NCBI RefSeq assembly: GCF_007752535.1
Contig: NZ_CP036426.1
Location: 5,394,001 to 5,458,000, forward strand
From: Tautonia plasticadhaerens
GTDB taxonomy: Bacteria > Planctomycetota > Planctomycetia > Isosphaerales > Isosphaeraceae
Length of the DNA: 64,000 nucleotides
Direction: 5' to 3'
In this document: positions 40,109-48,471 of the stretch, piece after piece
Position numbering within the stretch: position 1 is the stretch's first letter
Layout: the number at the start of each line of letters is the position of its first letter
Position numbers and translations under genes: made by a program
Notes under the pieces: model-generated
What the model was told of the DNA's origin: nothing
What the model saw: the letters and a program-made list of their open reading frames with translations, nothing else
Database searches by the model: none

Positions 40109-41194
40109 AATCTCAGGCGATGGACCAGCAACAGTGCGGGGAGCTTCATCGATCGCGTCGGCCCCTCCTCGCTGGCATCATTCACGGTCAGCCTCGACTC
40201 CGCCAACGCCTCGCCCATCACCCTCAACTACATCACCGCCGACGGGACGGCCGTGGCCGGCAGCGACTTCTCCGCGGCCTCCGGCACGCTGACCTTCGCC
40301 CCCGGCGTGACGACCCAAACGATCTTGGTCCCGATCCTCGACGATACCGCCGTCGAGCCGGACGAGACGTTCGCCGTCATCCTGTCGAATCCGGTGGTCG
40401 CGACCATCGTCGACGAGCAGGGCCTGGGCTCGATCGCCGACGATGATGCGACCTCGATCCAGGTGGCCGTGATCTCCCCGGACTTCGTGTCGAAGGGCTC
40501 GTCGGTCGACGTGACGATCACGGGGGCCGGGTTCGTCGCCGGGGCGTCCGTCACCTTCGAGAACGGCCCAGGGCCTGCCCCCTCGGCCTCGAACGTCGTG
40601 GGCGTGGATTCCACGACGATCACGGCCACGATCGCCGCCCCCAATGGCGGCCCGAAACGTGACCGGGTCTGGGACGTGCGTGTCACCAACCCGGACGGCT
40701 CCTCCGCCATGCTGGCCCGGGGATTCACGGTGACCGCCGGCAGGAACTTGATGGCCGCCTCGACCGCGGGTCCTGGCACCGACGCCGAGCCGTTCTACCG
40801 CTGGCAGCTCCGCTTCGCCCTCCGCTCCACCCGCGCCTCCTGGCGCGACGCCGGTGCCGACCTCGGACGCCTCGGCCCGCTCCACATCCGCGTCGCCGAC
40901 CTGCCCGGCACCACCCTCGGCCGGGCCGACGGCACCACCATCACCCTCGATCGCGACGCCGCCGGTCACGGCTGGTTCTTCGACTTCACGCCGGGCGATG
41001 CCTCCGACGTGTCGGAGGGTCGCATGGACCTGCTCACGGCCATCGCCCACGAGCTCGGCCACGCCCTGGGCCATGACCACGACCACGAGGACGACGTCAT
41101 GGGCGAGGTCCTCGACCCCGGCGTCCGTCGCCTGCCGGACCGGGACTCGCTCGTCCCGCGTCCCGGCCGGGTCGACCGATTCTCCTCCCGCTGA
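40109..41194 (+). pseudogene. Calx-beta/IPT-like protein with C-terminal metzincin-type metalloprotease, 5'-truncated
   Basis: The reading frame enters directly from the IS end with no start codon, so the 5' part is missing. A Calx-beta domain (ASFTVSLDSANASPITLNY, YITADGTAVAGSDFSAASG, LSNPVVATIVDEQGLGSI) lacks only its first strand. An IPT/TIG-like domain follows (VAVISPDFVSKGSSVDVTI, VTNPDGSS). The C-terminal matrixin-like module has HELGHALGHDH, the metzincin HExxHxxGxxH zinc motif, followed by a DDVM Met-turn. The original protein was probably secreted. What remains is 361 codons. Confidence 0.8.
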
Positions 41195-41267
41195 TCCCGA
41201 CCCCGGACCACCGACCCGGGACGACAACGAACGTCCGTGATCGTTCGATGTCCCTGGCGTCTGCAAG

Positions 41268-41306
41268 GCCGACGAGCCGTCCCCTCCCGTCGGCGGGCTC
41301 GTCGGC
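41268..41306. terminator. Hairpin after the metzincin gene
   Basis: 11-bp perfect stem (41268-41278 with 41296-41306) with a 17-nt loop, about 75 bp after the stop codon. GC-rich and without a U-tract. Possible terminator. Confidence 0.35.
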
Positions 41307-41436
41307 CCGACGCCCGTCCTCCGGTCGGGCCTAGCCCTCCGGGGGACGACATGCTGATCCACCGATCGCCCCCCGGAGTCGCCGGGGATGCGCCCTCCGA
41401 CCGCCCTCGGCCCCCCGACCGTAGGAGACCCTTGTG

Positions 41437-41850
41437 ATGCTCTCGAAGCTCTTTGCCGAGGAACTGATCGCCCGGTCGATGTCCCGGCTGGCCACTCATC
41501 TCGGCGGCGGACTCCTGGGCCTCGCATCCCTGGGCTGGATCGCCACTCACTGCGGCCCGCCGACCGGCCGGGCGGTCATCCACGTCGCCGAGGCCGACGT
41601 CGAACTCACCGTGGGCGCGAGCTCCTACCGGATCGAGGAGCTCCGCCCCGCCCCGATCATCTGCGAGTTGCCCTCCGGCGTGCACGAGCTGGTGCTGCTC
41701 CGTGAGGGCCGCGTCCTCCGTCGCGAGTCGTTCTCCCTGCGCGGCGGGGAGAGTGTCGTGCTGACGGCGTGGGATCCGGTGCGTCTGAGCGGGGGGACGG
41801 AGACGGGAGCGGACCGGGCTCGGGACCTGGCGGCCCCACCCGCCCAATGA
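41437..41850 (+). CDS. Small membrane protein with PEGA-like beta domain
   Basis: 137 residues. The ATG at 41437 (a GTG lies directly upstream) begins MLSKLFAEELIARSMSRLATHLGGG, followed by a hydrophobic helix (LLGLASLGWIATHCG, about 27-41). The rest is beta-rich: RAVIHVAEADVELTVGASSY and ICELPSGVHELVLLREGRVL resemble a PEGA-type repeat, a small surface-exposed domain. It probably has one membrane anchor and an outer beta domain. Located just after the truncated metzincin gene. Function unknown. Confidence 0.6.
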   Translation: MLSKLFAEELIARSMSRLATHLGGGLLGLASLGWIATHCGPPTGRAVIHVAEADVELTVGASSYRIEELRPAPIICELPSGVHELVLLREGRVLRRESFSLRGGESVVLTAWDPVRLSGGTETGADRARDLAAPPAQ

Positions 41851-42178
41851 TCGGCTGCTCCGCTTGCTCAGATGCGTGATTGGGGGCAGGATACGCACCG
41901 ATGAACCGCCTCTCGCCACCGAGCGTCGGTGCCTGGCAGTTACCTGCCATGAGACCAGATTCCCGTCCAGAGATCCCAAAGGCGGTACACGCCCAGGTTT
42001 GCATCCGATCTGGAGCGACCAGCGGCGATCGTCAGGAACACGACCAGGGCGGCGGAGCTCATGGAAGAGCGTCGTCGGCCCTCGACGCCACGACAGCATC
42101 CCGGAGGATGGTCCCGTTCGGAAGCCTGAGACCGCACCGGCGGCCACCTAATCTTATTAGTAGATATTACGATATTGT
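41851..42178. other. Gap with AT-rich end
   Basis: No gene recognised. The last 45 bp before the lipoprotein stop (42130-42178) are unusually AT-rich for this genome (ATCTTATTAGTAGATATTAC), which may mark a foreign junction or terminator. Confidence 0.5.
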
Positions 42179-42676
42179 CTAGAATTCTTCAAGGTCGAAT
42201 GTGAACGAGTTCGACCGTTCCTCGACGGTGGCCGTCAGGCCCGACGTATCGGCGAGGGAGTACTTGGAGGGGACGAGCGACTTGCCCTTCTGGGTCGCCA
42301 TGGCGATCTCGTGCTGCCGGCCGCCGCCGCCCTGCTCCATGATGGTCTTCTCCACGGCGGTGTTGTCGACATTCAAGGCGGAGATGGTCACCTTGTAGTC
42401 TCCCGGGAGGGCCCCATCCCCGGGCGTGAGTGTCGTGAGGCGGAAGATGCCGTCCTGGATGGTGCCGGTGGCAGGGCGGCCGTTCTCCAGGTCTGTCGGG
42501 ATGAAATCGATGCGCCCCTTCTCGAGCGGCGCTCCCTTGAAGGTGACCTTTCCGGTGACGGAGTAGCGCTTGCCGATCCCGGTGTCGTCGCCGCATCCGA
42601 GGACGACGATTAGGGCTGCGCCGGCGAAGAGGGCAGAGGCGTTCCCCCAGGCCGTGGGAATTTGTCGCGTGCTCAT
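42179..42676 (-). CDS. Carboxypeptidase-regulatory-like planctomycete lipoprotein
   Basis: 165-residue lipoprotein: MSTRQIPTAWGNASALFAGA, then a hydrophobic run and the lipobox VVLGC. The mature part (YSVTGKVTFKGAPLEKGRID, FIPTD, RLTTLTPGDGALPGDYKVTI) matches the small 'carboxypeptidase regulatory-like/transthyretin-like' lipoproteins very common in planctomycetes. It usually sits next to DUF1559 genes, as here (DUF1559 gene 161 bp upstream on the same strand). Probably exported and membrane-anchored; function unknown. Confidence 0.85.
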   Translation of the reverse strand: MSTRQIPTAWGNASALFAGAALIVVLGCGDDTGIGKRYSVTGKVTFKGAPLEKGRIDFIPTDLENGRPATGTIQDGIFRLTTLTPGDGALPGDYKVTISALNVDNTAVEKTIMEQGGGGRQHEIAMATQKGKSLVPSKYSLADTSGLTATVEERSNSFTFDLEEF

Positions 42677-42837
42677 GGGGACTCCGTGGATGGTCGGACC
42701 GAGTTGGGAGGGGGTCGCCACCTCCCCGGCCCGGGGGCGCCCGCAGCAGCGGGTCCCCCGGGCGAAGGGACGAGGCGTGGGGCCTCCTCCCCGGGGAAGC
42801 CCCTAGGGGAGGAGGCCGGCGTGGCTCACGGGCGCAA

Positions 42838-43974
42838 TCAATACTGGTCGGCGCTGACGACCTCGCCGCCGTTGCGGCTGCCCAGGGCGTTGTAGGTCAC
42901 GTGATTGATGCTCTCCTTGAGGAACCGGACCGAGCCGTCGGCGAAGAGGAAATTCGCCCCGCCGGGATGGCGGCTCACGAAGCCTTTGGCCGAGGCGGCA
43001 TAGCGGCAGCCGAGCGGGGTGCTGGCCCCCTGCCAAGCGCCGTTGCAGGCGGGGTCGGAGGCCGGGACGGAATTGGCGTCCCAGCCGAGGGGGACGGTCG
43101 TGCCCGAGGCGCAGCCGGTGGAGGTCCAGAAGTTGTTGTTGGCGTCGGCGGCGGGTAGGACCTCGCCGACGAAGATGGTGTTGCTGGTGCCGTCGCGCAC
43201 GCTGGCGATTGTGGCGATCTGCATCGTCGAGTAGTCGCCGAAGCCGCGGAGCCTGCCGGCGTTCAGGGTGAACCCGCCGGGCAGTCCGCGGTGGGTGCCC
43301 CAGTAGCCGTGGTGGCCGATGCGGGGAGTGCCGGGCGGGAGGGTGGTGACGGTGGGGGGAGTCTCCCAGGGGAGACCCCCCATGAGCGAGCCGCCGGCGT
43401 AGTTGTCGCCCCAGCTGATGGCGTAGTTGGTGATCGGGACGACCTGAAGGACCTGGCCGGTGAAGGGGTTGAGCGGCGGGTCCCACGCCGGGGACTGGCC
43501 GTCGGGGTTGGGATAGCCGCCGGAGAAGGTGCCGGCCCAAGGCCGGGTCCCGTTGTCGTTGTCGCCGTCGGAGGGGCAGATGAAGGACGACGGCACGGCG
43601 AGGTAGGCCGTGAAGGCCTGGCCCCGGTCGAGGGCGCCGACGCCCATGTTGATGTTCATCGCCGCGTAGGCATTATTCCCCTCGATCTGGGGGAGGATCA
43701 GCACGGTCCAGGGCATGAAGTTGGTGCTCCAGCCATCGCCGTTGCTGCGAGAAATGGCGCCGGGCGGGAAGCAGCCCTGGGTGTCGAGGTAGTTGTGCGA
43801 CGCCAGGCCGATCTGCTTCATATTGTTGGTGCACTGGGCGCGGCGCGCCGCCTCGCGTGCGGCCTGGACGGCGGGCAGCAGCAGGGCGATCAGGACGCCG
43901 ATGATGGCGATCACCACCAGCAACTCGATCAGCGTGAAGCCGCGTCGCGGCATTTTGAATCGATCGCGAGCCAT
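42838..43974 (-). CDS. DUF1559 (prepilin-like) protein
   Basis: 378 residues. Starts MARDRFKMPRRGFTLIELL with the type IV prepilin-like leader RRGFTLIELLVVIAIIGVLI; cleavage is expected after Gly (GF). NNMKQIGLASHNYLDTQGCFPP (from about residue 48) and ANFLFADGSVRFLKESI near the C-terminus are the two hallmark DUF1559 blocks. Dozens of such proteins occur in planctomycetes; they are thought to be secreted or pseudopilin-like, but their function is unproven. The next gene on the same strand, 161 bp downstream, is the lipoprotein. The IS at 44.35 kb lies 375 bp upstream and may affect its promoter. Confidence 0.92.
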   Translation of the reverse strand: MARDRFKMPRRGFTLIELLVVIAIIGVLIALLLPAVQAAREAARRAQCTNNMKQIGLASHNYLDTQGCFPPGAISRSNGDGWSTNFMPWTVLILPQIEGNNAYAAMNINMGVGALDRGQAFTAYLAVPSSFICPSDGDNDNGTRPWAGTFSGGYPNPDGQSPAWDPPLNPFTGQVLQVVPITNYAISWGDNYAGGSLMGGLPWETPPTVTTLPPGTPRIGHHGYWGTHRGLPGGFTLNAGRLRGFGDYSTMQIATIASVRDGTSNTIFVGEVLPAADANNNFWTSTGCASGTTVPLGWDANSVPASDPACNGAWQGASTPLGCRYAASAKGFVSRHPGGANFLFADGSVRFLKESINHVTYNALGSRNGGEVVSADQY

Positions 43975-44349
43975 GGAATCGACTCCCCCCGCGGGGACGC
44001 GGGGAATTCCGGAAAGGAAGGACGGGAGTGTTACGGGATTCCGCTCGATCCGGCCGGGAGATGAGGCCCGGCCTGCGGCCCGTACGTCGGAGGACGAGGA
44101 AGGCCCTCCGATGGTCGCGCCGCCGTGAAGGGATAGGGTCAACCGAGCTCCAGGCCCAGCGCAATTGAACGAGCCGCCGCGACCGTGCGGGGGCAAATCC
44201 GGTGGTCTCCGGATCGATCGGGTGGTACGACCGTCGCCGGGTCCATTGGCGTCTACTCCTCGAGGCACATCCCTCGTCCCCCGACCGCCATCGTGCTGAC
44301 CAAGGGATGATTAGATCACCACCTCCCGGTGCGTACAATAAAAAAATCT
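43975..44349. other. Upstream region of DUF1559 gene, ending at the IS
   Basis: About 375 bp between the DUF1559 start and the IS left end, including an AT-rich run (about 44308-44347). It presumably holds the promoter. No gene recognised. Confidence 0.5.
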
Positions 44350-45731
44350 CTGACTCTACCGGATTGCAGGTCTGGGACTTCTGAAGCCCATCAGCGAGGT
44401 GGACGCCATGAGGTTGTGGAGCCAATGCTCATGGTACCGCTTGCCGTTGAGCCGATGCGCCGGCCTGTCGTAGGGTCAAGGGCGGTTACTCCGCCGGGCA
44501 TAGGGGCGGAAGTTCTGCAGCAACTCCCAGCCCCGCAGCCGCAACTCCGACGAGCCCTGATGGCCGTGAAGCCCTCGGCCCGCGTACGTCAGCCCCACAG
44601 CCGGTTCATCGGCCGGTCCACCGCGTTGCTCGTCCGATGGCACCCCGGATCGTCATCGGCCATGGCGTAGGCTTCCATCTTGCCCCACAGCTTCTCCAGC
44701 ATCTCGCACACCGCGGCGGTCCAGGCCTGCGTGCCGCACCACTGACGAAGCTCGCCCATCAGGCGGCGGAACTCCTCCGCGGTCGCGGCCCGGTAGACGT
44801 CCCAGACCCGGCGGTGCAGCTCTCGGGCCTTGCGGCAGCGGTCGCGGACCTTCAGGAACCCGTGCAGGAAGCAGAGCACCACCGCGATGGCGGGGAAGAG
44901 CGCCAGGAACGCGTTGCGCGTCGCCGCCCAGCCGTCGGTGTTGACCGTAGCGGGGGTATACTCCGGATCGACGTCCCGCGCCTCGTCGGCGAAGACGCCG
45001 TAGGCCTCTCGGAGGTGGACGTCATCGGCCGCGGCCGTCAACGCCACGCCAAGGAGGCAGCCGCCGCCGACGGTGGTCGCCACGTAGCCCTTGCGGCCGG
45101 CCCAGTCGGCGTGATGCTCGTCGGCGGCCAGATGCTGGGGCAACCGGGCCGGGTCGCGGACGGTGGCCCCCACCGAGCTGCTCCGCCCCAGCCGCTCGAC
45201 GACGCGATGCCAGTACATGTCGCCGTGGCCATAGCCGGCCGTCAGCAGCCAGGCCGGGACGCCATGAGCGGCCAGGAGCAAGGGACAGGCCAGCTCCTCG
45301 ACGTTGCCGATCATGTAGCCGGCGACGAGGCTGGGGCGGAGCCAGTAGGAGGCGCCATCGGCCGTGACGACCTTCCGCAGCTTGATGCCGGGGAGCTTGC
45401 GCGACGGGCGGCCGAATCCGTGCAGGCGATAGCCGCGGTCGAAGCCCGGCGGGAACAGCTCCGGGGCCGATTGGACCCATTGCGCGACGGCGATCCGCGT
45501 GCGTTCGGCGTCGTGCCAGGTCTCGTCGTATTGCTGGCGAGTCATGGGGATGACGATCTGTTCGGCCCCGCGTGGCGGTTGCGGCACGGGGGCGTCTCGC
45601 TCACGATTGAGCCGCCGGGTCTCCGGTCGAGCGTCCATCTTCGCATCCTCTTCTATAGCAAGAAGGAGGATGACGGAGATGCCGCCGGCCGTATACCCGG
45701 CACTGCAAGACCTGCAATCCGGTAGAGTCAG
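44350..45731 (-). mobile_element. Insertion sequence with 24-bp terminal inverted repeats and 7-bp target duplication
   Basis: The left TIR 44350-44373 is the exact inverted complement of 45708-45731 (24 bp, starting CTGACTCTACC). It is flanked by the 7-bp direct repeat AAAATCT (44343-44349 and 45732-45738), showing a real transposition event. It carries one DDE transposase gene whose original stop would fall in the left TIR. The gene is damaged, so the copy is probably inactive alone. The family could not be named; the transposase is MULE/IS256-like in its CxxH motif. Confidence 0.8.
44356..45638 (-). pseudogene. DDE transposase with CxxH motif, frameshifted
   Basis: The start MDARPETRRLNRERDAPVP (ATG 45638) follows GGAGG-like sequence. 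The ORF runs to a TGA at 44589, caused by a lost base in a G run near 44600. Downstream homology continues in another frame (YAGRGLHGHQGSSELRLRGW), is interrupted again by TGA at 44476-44478, and ends PRPAIR at a TAG inside the left TIR. ADEHHADWAGRKGYVATT has the first candidate Asp and NTDGWAATRNAF the second. VLCFLHGFLKVRDRC has the CxxH signature, and a Glu follows. The enzyme would have been about 427 residues. Confidence 0.75.
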
Positions 45732-45988
45732 AAAATCTCTGCCGTCAGGGGGTGTATGCGTGACAGAATGCATGGCGGCCGAAATCCGGCTGGGCGGGGC
45801 GATGGGAGCCGTTCCGTCGACCGCGATCGGAGGGATGCGGCCCAATTGATCGCAGGTCTCCGCCATAGCGGCGGGCGTCCCTCCCAGCCTCCGCCGCCCC
45901 GGCTCCCCGCCGCCTCGTGGCGAGAGGGTCGGACGCCCCCAGGAGCGGAGACGCGAGCGGTACGGGGCGGCCCCCGGGGGGCGACCCA

Positions 45989-47302
45989 TCACGGCCGGGG
46001 CGGATCGGGTTCGGTGCCGGACCGGGCGAGGAAGCGGTAGAAATTGCCCAGGTCGGCCTGCCCGCGACGATCGAAATAGTCGGCTAGGAGCCGGCACGTC
46101 GGGGCGTGGTCGGGGCGATCCCGGGCGGTCTGCTCGGCCCAGCGGAGCCCTTCCTCCTCGTGGCCGTTGGCCATCATCCAGGACGCCACCTCGAAGCGGA
46201 CCTGGGGGTCGAGCGGCGATCGGACCAGGCGGTCGCGCAGCTCCTTGATCCGGTCCTGATCGGCCCGGAGGCGGTCGGCGAGCACGCGATCCCGGGCGGC
46301 CTGATCGGGTCGCCCCAATCGGTCGAGGACCAGCCCCCGGCGATAGAGCAGCTCGAAGTCCTGCGGGCAGCGGCGGATCGCCTCGTCGAGCGACGCAAGG
46401 GCCCCCTCGAGGTCGCCCCGGCGCAGGGCGACGGCGGCCAGCTCGGCGAGGACCTGGGGGTCGTCCGGGTCGAGCCCGGCCGCCTTGCGGAGGTGGTCGG
46501 CCGCCTCGTCGTCATCCCCCTGCTCGGCGGCGATCAGCCCGAGGCCGAGCAGGGCGGCCGGCGACTCGGGGTGACGCCGGAGATAGGCCTCGTATACCTC
46601 CCTGGCCTCGGCGAGGCGGTGATCCGACCGCAAGGCATCGGCCAGGCCCAGCCTCGCCTCTTCCAGGCCCGGGTCGCGAGCGAGGGCCTCCCGGTAGCGG
46701 TCGATGATGACCTGCGGGCTGGCCAGGGAGCGGCGGTCGACCTCGACCTGCCAGAGATGGGGGGTGGGGTCGTCCGGCGCCTCCCGGGCCCAGCGCGAGA
46801 GCACAGGGGTGGCGGCCTCGATCCGGTAGGAGTTCAGGTAGATCCGGGCCAGCTCCCGTGCGACCTCCGGATTGGGGCCCGTCGAGGCGTCCATCGCCTG
46901 GCGCAGGAGCGGTTCGGCGGCGGCAGCCTGACCCGATCGGGCGAGGGCGATCCCCTCGATCTGCCGGGTCGGCCCGTCGGGGTAGCCCAGGGACCGGGCC
47001 CGGGAGATGGCCCGGAGTGCCTCCCCCGCGTCGGCCCGACCGAGGTCGACCCGGGCCTTCAGGAACCAGGCCTCGGCGTCGCCCGGGCGGGCGCGGAGCC
47101 AGCGATCGATCCGGGTCGTCGCGTCGTCGAGGCGTCCGGCCGCGAGGGCGGCCCGGGCGGCCCTCGCCTCCATGAAGGCCGGGAGGCCGAGGCACAGCCA
47201 GCCGACCGCCGAGAGGAGGGAGATCAGGGCCAGTGCCCCGGCCGCGTGCCGCCATCCCGGGGCCCTAGGGCCGGCCGGGCGGTTCGGAGGACGTTCGCTC
47301 AT
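45989..47302 (-). CDS. Tetratricopeptide-repeat protein, membrane-anchored
   Basis: 437 residues. The start MSERPPNRPAGPRAPGWR was chosen at 47302. A transmembrane helix at about 22-44 (LALISLLSAVGWLCLGLPAF) is followed by a long TPR array: RAALAAGRLDDATTRIDRWL, LGLGLIAAEQGDDDEAADHL, AAVALRRGDLEGALASLDEA and similar 34-residue units to near the C-terminus. It probably acts as a periplasmic or cytoplasmic scaffold for a protein complex. Upstream, the LRR lipoprotein gene is divergent with about 235 bp between. Function unknown; TPR content is clear. Confidence 0.85.
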   Translation of the reverse strand: MSERPPNRPAGPRAPGWRHAAGALALISLLSAVGWLCLGLPAFMEARAARAALAAGRLDDATTRIDRWLRARPGDAEAWFLKARVDLGRADAGEALRAISRARSLGYPDGPTRQIEGIALARSGQAAAAEPLLRQAMDASTGPNPEVARELARIYLNSYRIEAATPVLSRWAREAPDDPTPHLWQVEVDRRSLASPQVIIDRYREALARDPGLEEARLGLADALRSDHRLAEAREVYEAYLRRHPESPAALLGLGLIAAEQGDDDEAADHLRKAAGLDPDDPQVLAELAAVALRRGDLEGALASLDEAIRRCPQDFELLYRRGLVLDRLGRPDQAARDRVLADRLRADQDRIKELRDRLVRSPLDPQVRFEVASWMMANGHEEEGLRWAEQTARDRPDHAPTCRLLADYFDRRGQADLGNFYRFLARSGTEPDPPRP

Positions 47303-47538
47303 GAGTTCCACCGGGGTTCGCCCACAGGAGGCCGGTCGGCCCGACCGGACCCCCTTCCTCCAGGTTGACACAGGACCCCCGCCGACGCCACGGGCTTTCC
47401 TCGATCGTGGCCCGATCGCCTCGGGCGATCCCCTGGCCCGGGCACCGGCGGGTGATATGCTGGATCCCCTCGGGATCGTCGGGCCGCCCTCGCGGTCGAT
47501 CCGCATCCATGAGCAGGACACGATAACGGGGATCCGTG

Positions 47539-48447
47539 ATGGGTATTCCGGGGTTCGCGAGGCTCGCCCTGATCGCCGCGATCGCCGCCGGGTGCTCGGG
47601 GTCGGGCTCGGGGTCCGAGCCGGTGGGCCTGGACAGGCTCCGGAGCAGGCCGGAACGGCCCGGGGATGCGACGGGGCGGGGCGATCCGGGCTCGGCCGCC
47701 CGGGACGACGTCCGGCGGCACGGGGGAATCCTCGAATACGACCTGGGCCGCCCCGGTCGGCCCGTCATCGGGGTCAAGTTCGGCGCCGCCTTCGGCTCGA
47801 AGGGGGAGATCACCGATGTGAGCCTGGCCCGGCTGCCGGAGCTGACCGAGGTCCGGTCGCTCCTGGTCCACGACTCGAAGGTCACCGACGAGGGCCTCCG
47901 GCCGCTCGAAACCTTGCCCCACCTCGACACTCTCGGCCTGGTCCGGGCCCCGATCACCGACGCGGGCCTCCGGTCCCTGGAGATGCTGACCGGGCTCCGG
48001 TCGCTGGACCTGACCGGGACGGCGATCACCGACGCCGGCCTCGCCCGCCTGCGCGGCCTGACGAACCTGGAGACGCTCCGCCTCAGCGGCACCCGGATCA
48101 CCGGCGCCGGGCTGGCATCGCTCGAGGGGATGACCGGGCTCCAGGACCTGCTCCTCGAGGGGACCGGGGTGGATGACGAGTCCCTCGCCTCACTGAACGG
48201 CTTGACCTCGCTGGCGAACCTGAACCTCGGCGGGACCCGGGTGACCGACGAGGGACTGGAGCACCTTCTCGGGCTGACTTCGATCCGGACCCTGGGCCTC
48301 GGCAATACCTCAATCACCGATGCCGGGCTGGGCCGGCTGGCCGGGCTGCCCGACCTGCAATTCCTCTCCCTCGGCGGTACCCGGCTGACCTCCCCGGGCG
48401 TCGACCGGTTCCATGAGGAACGGCCCGACGTGCGCCTCGCGCGCTGA
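47539..48447 (+). CDS. Leucine-rich-repeat lipoprotein
   Basis: 302 residues. The ATG at 47539 (a GTG precedes it at 47536) begins MGIPGFARLALIAAIAAGC, a lipoprotein signal with AAGC lipobox. After a low-complexity Ser/Gly/Arg linker, about eight LRR units follow (LPELTEVRSLLVHDSKVTDE, LTGLRSLDLTGTAITDAGLA, LTNLETLRLSGTRITGAGLA, LTSIRTLGLGNTSITDAGLG), each of about 24 residues, of the bacterial TDxGL type common in planctomycetes. It is probably exported and surface-exposed, binding proteins. It converges with the sugar dehydrogenase gene, 24 bp from stop to stop. Partner unknown. Confidence 0.88.
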   Translation: MGIPGFARLALIAAIAAGCSGSGSGSEPVGLDRLRSRPERPGDATGRGDPGSAARDDVRRHGGILEYDLGRPGRPVIGVKFGAAFGSKGEITDVSLARLPELTEVRSLLVHDSKVTDEGLRPLETLPHLDTLGLVRAPITDAGLRSLEMLTGLRSLDLTGTAITDAGLARLRGLTNLETLRLSGTRITGAGLASLEGMTGLQDLLLEGTGVDDESLASLNGLTSLANLNLGGTRVTDEGLEHLLGLTSIRTLGLGNTSITDAGLGRLAGLPDLQFLSLGGTRLTSPGVDRFHEERPDVRLAR

Positions 48448-48471
48448 GGTCCGAGGTCGGCCTCCGGACGA

